Of a stretch of 64,000 nucleotides of DNA, positions 59,128 to 64,000 are shown in pieces. Numbering within the stretch: the first letter of the stretch is position 1; every line of letters starts with the position of its first letter. Source of the DNA: an uncultured Bacilli bacterium (GTDB lineage: Bacteria > Bacillota_I > Bacilli_A > RF39 > UBA660); assembly GCA_934096815.1 (NCBI GenBank), contig CAKOMY010000002.1, forward strand, positions 124,001 to 188,000, in the 5' to 3' direction. The notes below the pieces were generated by a model, which worked only from the letters and a program-made list of their open reading frames with translations, was not told the origin of the DNA and searched no databases. A program made the position numbers and the translations under genes.

Positions 59128-60885
59128 ATGAAAAGAAAAGTTGCAATTTATGCAAGAGTTTCAACGGAACATGAAGAACAATTATCAGCTTTAGAATATC
59201 AAGTACAATATTATGATGAGATATTAAAAAAACATCCAGATTGGGAATTATATGAGAGATACATAGACGAAGGTATAACTGGAACATCTATAAAGAAAAG
59301 AAAAAGATTTATTAAAATGATTCAAGATGCACATGAAGGACATTTTGATTTAATAATTACTCGTGAAGTATCTAGATTTGCTAGAAATACGGTTGATACA
59401 TTACAAGAAACTAGAAAACTTAAGAAGATAGGTGTTGAGGTATATTTTACAGAGGATAATATTTGGACTTTTAATGATGAAGATGGGGAATTGAAATTAA
59501 CAATAATGGCAACACTTGCTCAAAATGAAAGTAAAAAAACTTCTCAAAGAGTTAAAGCAGGTCAAAAAATATCTTTTCTTAATGGAGTATTCTATGGTAC
59601 TGGAAATATTTTAGGGTATGATAGAGTTGGCTCAGATATGATTATCAATGAAGAACAAGCAAAAACTGTTAAAATTATTTATGATATGTTTTTAAAAGGA
59701 AAAGGAAGTACTGATATTAAAGCATATCTTGAATTAAATGATATTCCAACAGCGACAGGATTAAAAAAGTGGAGTGCTTCATCTATAGTTAGAGTTTTAA
59801 GAAATCCATTTTATGCTGGAACTATAATTTATAGAAAAAGTTATATTCCAGATTATCTAGAACAAAAGCCAAAGAAAAATAGAGGTGAAGTAGAGCAAAT
59901 AACTGTTGAGGGAAAACATCAACCAATTATTACAAAGGACGAATTTAAAAAAGTACAGGAAATGTTAGAACAACATTCAGTAATTAAAGAAGGAAAAAAA
60001 GGTCATGGTTGTTGTTCACCTAAAAGTATTTGGACTAAAAAATTGATTTGTGAATGTGGTTCTAGTTTTAATAAATCAACTTATTATAAAAATTCTGAAA
60101 GAGATGTTTGGACTTTTTATTTTCAATGTTATAATCAAAAAAATAATGGTTCAGTAAATTATAGAATTAAAAAAGGATTAGATCCTGATAATGCATGTTC
60201 AACACCAATTGTTGTAGAATGGAAATTAAAATTAATGGCAAATATTATATTTGATACTATTTGGGATAATAAGGATAGAATAATGAATATTGCAAGTGAT
60301 ATTATTGATGAAACAATTCAAAATGATTCTATAAATCAGTTTATGGATGATGAAATAAAAGAATATGCTGATAAAATATCATCTAATAATAATAAACTTG
60401 AACGAATAGTTGATATGTATGTAAATGAATTAATAGATAAGGATAATTACATAAAAAGAAAAAATGATATTGATAAAAACAATGCTATTTTGAAAGAAAA
60501 AATAGAACAATCTCAAAAAAATAAAGTAATTCCAAAAGAAGAGTTAGAAGATAAACTATCTCATTTAAAGAAAAATATTATTGATAATTTAGAATATGAT
60601 AGAAATAATGAAATATCAGATGAGTTAATAGAAACTTTTGTAGAAAAAATAAAAGTAGAAAAGGGAAGATTTAAATGGAAATTAAATTATTTAAAAGATA
60701 TTTATGATATAGAAAATAATTGTAATAATGTCTATAATCAAAATACCGAGTCAAAGGATATGTATTTAACTACTATTGAGATTACCAATGATGATATAAA
60801 AAAATATAGAAAGAGATTACAATCATGTGGATTAGAACGAGCAAAAAAGTTAAAAGAAAATATTATGGTAGATATTTATATATAA
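59128..60885 (+). CDS. Large serine recombinase (integrase) of the element
   Basis: 585 residues. Integrates and excises the element. The catalytic domain has YARVSTEHEEQ with Ser near 12, then DEGITGTSIKKRKRF, ITREVSRFARNT with the active Arg cluster, and LAQNESKKTSQRVKAG. A recombinase domain follows (about 160-290: NPFYAGTIIYRKSY). The zinc-ribbon is ICECGSSFNKST ... CYNQ ... CSTP near 310-370, then a long coiled-coil (about 400-490). No frameshift or truncation. GAGGTGA precedes ATG 59128. It ends in a strong terminator. Confidence 0.95.
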   Translation: MKRKVAIYARVSTEHEEQLSALEYQVQYYDEILKKHPDWELYERYIDEGITGTSIKKRKRFIKMIQDAHEGHFDLIITREVSRFARNTVDTLQETRKLKKIGVEVYFTEDNIWTFNDEDGELKLTIMATLAQNESKKTSQRVKAGQKISFLNGVFYGTGNILGYDRVGSDMIINEEQAKTVKIIYDMFLKGKGSTDIKAYLELNDIPTATGLKKWSASSIVRVLRNPFYAGTIIYRKSYIPDYLEQKPKKNRGEVEQITVEGKHQPIITKDEFKKVQEMLEQHSVIKEGKKGHGCCSPKSIWTKKLICECGSSFNKSTYYKNSERDVWTFYFQCYNQKNNGSVNYRIKKGLDPDNACSTPIVVEWKLKLMANIIFDTIWDNKDRIMNIASDIIDETIQNDSINQFMDDEIKEYADKISSNNNKLERIVDMYVNELIDKDNYIKRKNDIDKNNAILKEKIEQSQKNKVIPKEELEDKLSHLKKNIIDNLEYDRNNEISDELIETFVEKIKVEKGRFKWKLNYLKDIYDIENNCNNVYNQNTESKDMYLTTIEITNDDIKKYRKRLQSCGLERAKKLKENIMVDIYI

Positions 60886-60936
60886 AAGCCTAAGGAATGT
60901 GATTAGTTCATAGTTCCTTAGGCTTATTTTTTTTGT
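60886..60936. terminator. Strong terminator after recombinase
   Basis: Perfect 12-bp AAGCCTAAGGAA / TTCCTTAGGCTT (60886-60897, 60914-60925), 16-nt loop, then a long T run. Confidence 0.9.
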
Positions 60937-60961
60937 GTAATTTTAAATTTGATGGTATAAT
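60933..60961 (+). promoter_or_regulatory. Promoter reading out of the element's right end
   Basis: TTGTGT, 17 nt, TATAAT with TGG extension. It is well formed and faces the 61000-61290 stretch, where no ORF is found. Confidence 0.65.
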
Positions 60962-60967
60962 TAGTGT

Positions 60968-61290
60968 GTGTTAAAGATAAAAGTGTTTTGCATAAAATAG
61001 TATTTATTTTTTTAGTCAAATTCAAAATAGTGGTATTAATTAGTGCAAATGAAATTATATTAATTTCTTTAATCTATTACCAATTAGGGCTGTGGCAAAG
61101 GCTAGTATAATTAAAAGAGGTAGAAATCTCTAGGTAATATAAGCAATGCTTTGTGCCGCTATTAATAAAAAGAATAGTAATCACTAGTTTATACAGGCTA
61201 TAACACAAGCTGCAATTAAAGCAAGAAATAATAAATAATAAATATAAAATAAAGTCAAGGTTGGTTTTGAACTAAATCTTGGCTTTTTGT
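60968..61290 (+). ncRNA. Transcribed segment without ORF: candidate RNA or decayed gene
   Basis: Bounded by the promoter at 60933 and a terminator AAAGTCAAG / CTTGGCTTT (61251-61259, 61278-61286) with T tail. No frame is open. Short pieces such as IRAVAKASIIKRGRNL, MLCAAINKKNS and FIQAITQAAIKARNNK in different frames look like a decayed small basic or membrane protein, so either reading is possible. The right end of the element probably lies in or next to this stretch. Confidence 0.35.
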
Positions 61291-61390
61291 TTTATGTGAA
61301 TAATAATGAAAAATCTTATAAAAATTGAAAAAAAGTAGAAAAATAAAAGACTACAAATAATATTTGTAATCGTTAAAATACATAAGTGGT

Positions 61391-61972
61391 TTAAAATAAA
61401 TGTAAGTTTTTTGGTTTAGAAGACATATCTAATTCAATAATTTGATTATTTAAACTATTAATAATTCTTCTTTCCTTTGTATAAATTATACCATCAGCCA
61501 TAAAACAAGAAATTGACCTAATATACTTATCTAGTTCATCATTGTTTTTAATATCTTTCAAAAAATTAATTATATAATCATAATTCTTTTTACTTTTTAT
61601 ATCTGCATTAAATACTATTCCTTCATATTCCTGATATCCGATAGCATCATCTTCTATAACTTTTACTAAATTTGAATTTCCTGCTACATAAGGTTTTAAA
61701 AAAATGGAAGGAGAATCAACTTTACTAAGAAAGGCTGTATCAAATTCTAATCCTGAAATAAATTCAATAGCTTTGTTTTTTAGAGGAACAATTTGAAATA
61801 ATACTTTTCTATATTTTTCATTAACATCGTTTTTCTCAAAGTAGTAATCAAGATATACGAAATTATCCTCTTTATCAATAAAATATAATTTATTTGCATC
61901 AACTAAATAATATTTTCTTTTTTCATTTAGCTTTTCTTTTTCATCTTTTCGCAATTTTATTTGTTTTATCAT
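61391..61972 (-). CDS. Unknown soluble protein
   Basis: 193 residues from ATG 61972, chosen for AAGGAAG 7 nt before it on the minus strand; a GTG six nt earlier is less likely. Alpha-beta, no signal or membrane helix (KYYLVDANKLYFIDKEDNF, ISGLEFDTAFLSKV, YEGIVFNADIKSKKN). No known motif. It is the first gene right of the element and divergent from tmk. Whether it is chromosomal or the last element gene is open. Confidence 0.6.
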   Translation of the reverse strand: MIKQIKLRKDEKEKLNEKRKYYLVDANKLYFIDKEDNFVYLDYYFEKNDVNEKYRKVLFQIVPLKNKAIEFISGLEFDTAFLSKVDSPSIFLKPYVAGNSNLVKVIEDDAIGYQEYEGIVFNADIKSKKNYDYIINFLKDIKNNDELDKYIRSISCFMADGIIYTKERRIINSLNNQIIELDMSSKPKNLHLF

Positions 61973-62123
61973 GTGCACACTTCCTTGTTTAAATATTATA
62001 TCAATAATAATTAAAAATTAAAAGAAATAGTGATATCAAAAATTTCCGATAACAACTGACATAGTATACATACTAATATAAATAAAATTATGGTACAATG
62101 TAAGTGTAGTTTTGGAGGTTATA

Positions 62124-62822
62124 ATGAATAAGGGTAAACTAATTGTTATTGAAGGAACTGATTGTTCTGGAAAAGAAACTCAAACTAAAAAACTTGTAGA
62201 AAGATTAAAAGAAAATGGTAATAAAGTAATTAGATTTTCTTTTCCTATGTATGAAACTGCAACAGGTAAAATAATAGGAGCATGCTTACTAGGAAAACCA
62301 CAAATGACCGAAGATAATTTAAAAGAAAACCATAGTTTTTTTGAAGAAGGTGGAGGAGAAGTAGATCCTTTAACTGCAATTTGTTTATATGCGGCAGATA
62401 GAAGATATAATTTTCCTATAATAGAAAAATATCTTAATGAGAACTATATAGTAATATTGGATAGATATACACCAAGTAATATGGCACATAGAGGTGGAAT
62501 GATAGAAAATAAAGAAGAACGTCTAAAAATGTATAAAAAAATAGAAACATTGGAATATGATGTTTTAGAAGTTAAAAAGCCTGATGAAATATATTTATTA
62601 TATTTGCCATTTGAGTATGGAACAGAGATGAAAAGAAATCGAAAAGAATTGTTAGATGATGCTGAAAGAGATGAAAAGTATTTAAAACAAGGAGAAAAAG
62701 CTTACTTAGAATTAGCTGAAATATATAATTATAAAATAATAAATTGTGTTAAAGAAAGTAAAATAAGAACTATTGAAGATATTAGTGATGAGTTATATAA
62801 AGAAGTTATAAATAATTTATAA
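62124..62822 (+). CDS. tmk: Thymidylate kinase
   Basis: 232 residues from ATG 62124 (GGAGG 6 nt before; TTG 62112 overlaps it). Phosphorylates dTMP to dTDP with ATP. P-loop IEGTDCSGKETQT at 7-19, where the usual DGSGK reads DCSGK. DRYTPSNMAHRGGM near 117 is the DRY/H motif, which binds dTMP, and IYLLYLPFEYGTEMKRNRKE contains the lid region. The insert EENHSFFEEGGGEVDPLTAI is longer than in E. coli Tmk and resembles the Firmicutes/archaeal-like type. A TGGTACAAT -10 lies 27 nt before it. Confidence 0.92.
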   Translation: MNKGKLIVIEGTDCSGKETQTKKLVERLKENGNKVIRFSFPMYETATGKIIGACLLGKPQMTEDNLKENHSFFEEGGGEVDPLTAICLYAADRRYNFPIIEKYLNENYIVILDRYTPSNMAHRGGMIENKEERLKMYKKIETLEYDVLEVKKPDEIYLLYLPFEYGTEMKRNRKELLDDAERDEKYLKQGEKAYLELAEIYNYKIINCVKESKIRTIEDISDELYKEVINNL

Positions 62823-62904
62823 AATATTATAATGAACACAAAACATTCTAACATAGAAGAAAATTAATTATATTTACAATTTTAACTTATATTACAAAAT
62901 AGTA

Positions 62905-63069
62905 GGAGAATTTAAAACTGATACCATTAAAAATAAACCTTTCTTTAAAATTGATTACGTTAAGAATGATATTACTTCAGGATGCCTTAATTGTTGCAAA
63001 ATGAATAATTTTAACATTTATTATAATGGCGAAAGTGTTTATACATATTCAAGAATAAATTTGCTTTAG
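62905..63069 (+). pseudogene. 55-codon open fragment without start, likely decayed gene
   Basis: In the 400-nt gap after tmk, the frame 62905-63069 reads GEFKTDTIKNKPFFKIDYVK, CLNCCKMNNFNIYY and ends at TAG. It has no start codon, no family and no clear ribosome binding site. The two adjacent Cys pairs could be a zinc site. The rest of the gap 62823-63228 shows nothing else. Confidence 0.3.
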
Positions 63070-63228
63070 TAGTTTACGTAGATAAATATTTATGATATGT
63101 TATCTATGTAAGGAAAAAATGTTAAATCATTTTTGTAAGGGGATATTTTCGGATAGTGTCCTATTTTTTTAAAAGATTATAGAAAGTAAAAAAAATAATA
63201 ATTTTATTATCTATGTTGTGAGGTGTGT

Positions 63229-64000
63229 ATGAAAAAAATTATAATAAATATAATAAAAATTATATATTTGATACTAACATTTTTAATATTAATAGTAGGA
63301 ATATTAAGTGGATTAAAAAATGATTTACCATTATTTATAGTATCGTTACTTCTTATAGTGTTCTTATTCTTTATAGAAAAAAAGTATTCAATTACAAAAC
63401 ATATTTTAAAAAATAAAAAACTGATAATATTTTTAGTAGTTATAAGTATAGTTCTAAGACTTTTATTGCTCTTATTTAATTATGGAGAAGTATTTAGTGA
63501 TGAAGCAACATTTTATAGTAACGCTATGAATTTAAGCTTAGATCTTCCATTAAATAACAGATATATAGCAATGTTTCCATATTTATATTCTTATATATTT
63601 TTACTAGGCAACTTTATGAAAATATTTACTACAAAGTTTATTACTGTAGTAATATTAAATATAATTATGGACATAACTGCATCTTACTTTGCCTATTTAT
63701 TTGGTAAAAAAATTAAAAATAAAGAATTCGGTATATTATTAATGATAATTTGGTTATTAAATCCATTTCAAATATTATGGTGTATGAAAGCATTACCAAT
63801 TACTGTAGTTAACTTATGTTTTATTGTTTCGTTATATATATTTGCATGTTTAATAAAACAAAATAAAACCATAAATGTTATTTTACTAAGTATTTTATTA
63901 GGAATAAATTTAGGCATAAGTAATTCATTTAGACCAATATTTATAATATTAATAATAGCGTTATTTTTATACTATTTATATTTAATTATTTTTCTTAAAT
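63229..64000 (+). CDS. Polytopic GT-C-like glycosyltransferase, 5' part (runs off the window)
   Basis: 257 codons visible, GAGGTGT before ATG 63229. About seven membrane helices. After the second helix pair comes LFNYGEVFSDEATFYSNAMN, in which the acidic SDEATFY loop matches the catalytic Asp loop of dolichyl-phosphate-mannose or GT39/PMT-type GT-C transferases. NRYIAMFPYLYSYIFLLG and LLNPFQILW recall the same group. It probably uses a lipid-linked sugar to decorate wall or surface polymers. The 3' end and any soluble domain are outside the window. Confidence 0.75.
   Translation, partial: MKKIIINIIKIIYLILTFLILIVGILSGLKNDLPLFIVSLLLIVFLFFIEKKYSITKHILKNKKLIIFLVVISIVLRLLLLLFNYGEVFSDEATFYSNAMNLSLDLPLNNRYIAMFPYLYSYIFLLGNFMKIFTTKFITVVILNIIMDITASYFAYLFGKKIKNKEFGILLMIIWLLNPFQILWCMKALPITVVNLCFIVSLYIFACLIKQNKTINVILLSILLGINLGISNSFRPIFIILIIALFLYYLYLIIFLK

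Larger units (their letters stand above)
24792..61390. mobile_element. Integrative conjugative element with large serine recombinase (outer limits)
   Basis: The block from the XRE/ParB pair (24986) to the serine recombinase (60885) carries a full conjugation set: VirB2, B3, B4, B6 and VirD4-like proteins, an M23 wall hydrolase, a MobP relaxase with an accessory protein, and Ssb. It also has a typical Gram-positive ICE cargo of sigma-70 region-4 protein, SpaA adhesin with sortase and DUF3846, plus a restriction-modification island. Nearly all genes point right. Flanking genes ppdK and the 61391 gene look chromosomal. Organisation resembles Tn1549-like elements. The exact ends are unknown because serine recombinase cores are only a few bases long; the coordinates given are the outermost positions possible. 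Confidence 0.8.

Noticed and set aside
24792..61390. Direct repeats as att sites of the element
   Set aside because: No convincing repeat longer than a few bases is shared by the gap after ppdK and the region 60886-61390. This is expected for serine recombinases, so the ends are left open.
1..64000. CRISPR array
   Set aside because: No set of regularly spaced identical repeats was seen and no cas gene is present.
1..64000. tRNA or rRNA genes
   Set aside because: No cloverleaf with TTCRANY-type loop and no rRNA-like conserved stretch was found; the structured region at 37395-37650 does not fit a tRNA.
1..64000. Alternative genetic code (TGA as Trp)
   Set aside because: TGA is used as a stop at several genes and Trp is TGG in conserved positions.

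Overview
The window is AT-rich Firmicutes-type DNA with strong GGAGG-like ribosome binding sites and Lys/Asn/Ile-rich proteins. TGA is used as a stop (for example at 5240 and 45775) and Trp is TGG, so the standard bacterial code applies and not the Mycoplasma code. The best inference is an uncultured gut member of the Bacilli/Erysipelotrichia or 'RF39-like' group. The window opens inside a VirB4-like ATPase gene and closes inside a membrane glycosyltransferase-like gene.

Chromosomal left part (1-24791). A plus-strand operon encodes a minimal type IV secretion-like machine: VirB4 C-terminus, a wall-active protein, two small NTF2/VirB8-sized membrane proteins, a TM protein with an NlpC/P60-like tail, and a VirD4 ATPase with a long acidic tail. 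A SipW-type secreted protein follows. No relaxase is visible beside it, and two of its wall-hydrolase domains have lost catalytic residues. Next come an unknown 632-aa protein plus a radical SAM/SPASM protein, a C39-like secreted peptidase, a SpoVID-like plus YsxE-like pair (the Bacillus spore-coat gene order), an Asn-rich small membrane protein, a zinc metalloprotease, two type IV prepilin-like proteins (one with a large glycine-rich domain), frr, a decayed HAD phosphatase, a multidomain surface protein, a XerC/D recombinase and ppdK.

Integrative conjugative element (about 24.8-61.3 kb). The left end carries an XRE regulator and a ParB-like protein. A restriction-modification island follows: an M-S fusion methylase, then accessory genes and hsdR-hsdM-hsdS, controlled by a consensus promoter set among repeats. 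A tandem-HTH repressor is divergent from an unknown protein. After a sigma-70 region-4 regulator come a large hairpin and a roughly 250-nt multi-stem region that looks like a structured RNA. The rest holds a thioester/SpaA-type adhesin with its sortase, an OB-fold protein, Ssb, VirB2/B6/B3/B4-like proteins, an M23 hydrolase, an LSm-HEPN fusion candidate, a MobP-type relaxase with a small accessory protein, a DNA methyltransferase, VirD4 and a large serine recombinase. Two small regulator genes (ribbon-helix-helix at 50736, XRE at 54419) have no ATG, GTG or TTG and seem to start at AUA or AUU. att sites could not be identified.

Right chromosomal part (61391-64000): an unknown minus-strand gene, thymidylate kinase, a decayed fragment, and the start of a polytopic GT-C-like protein.
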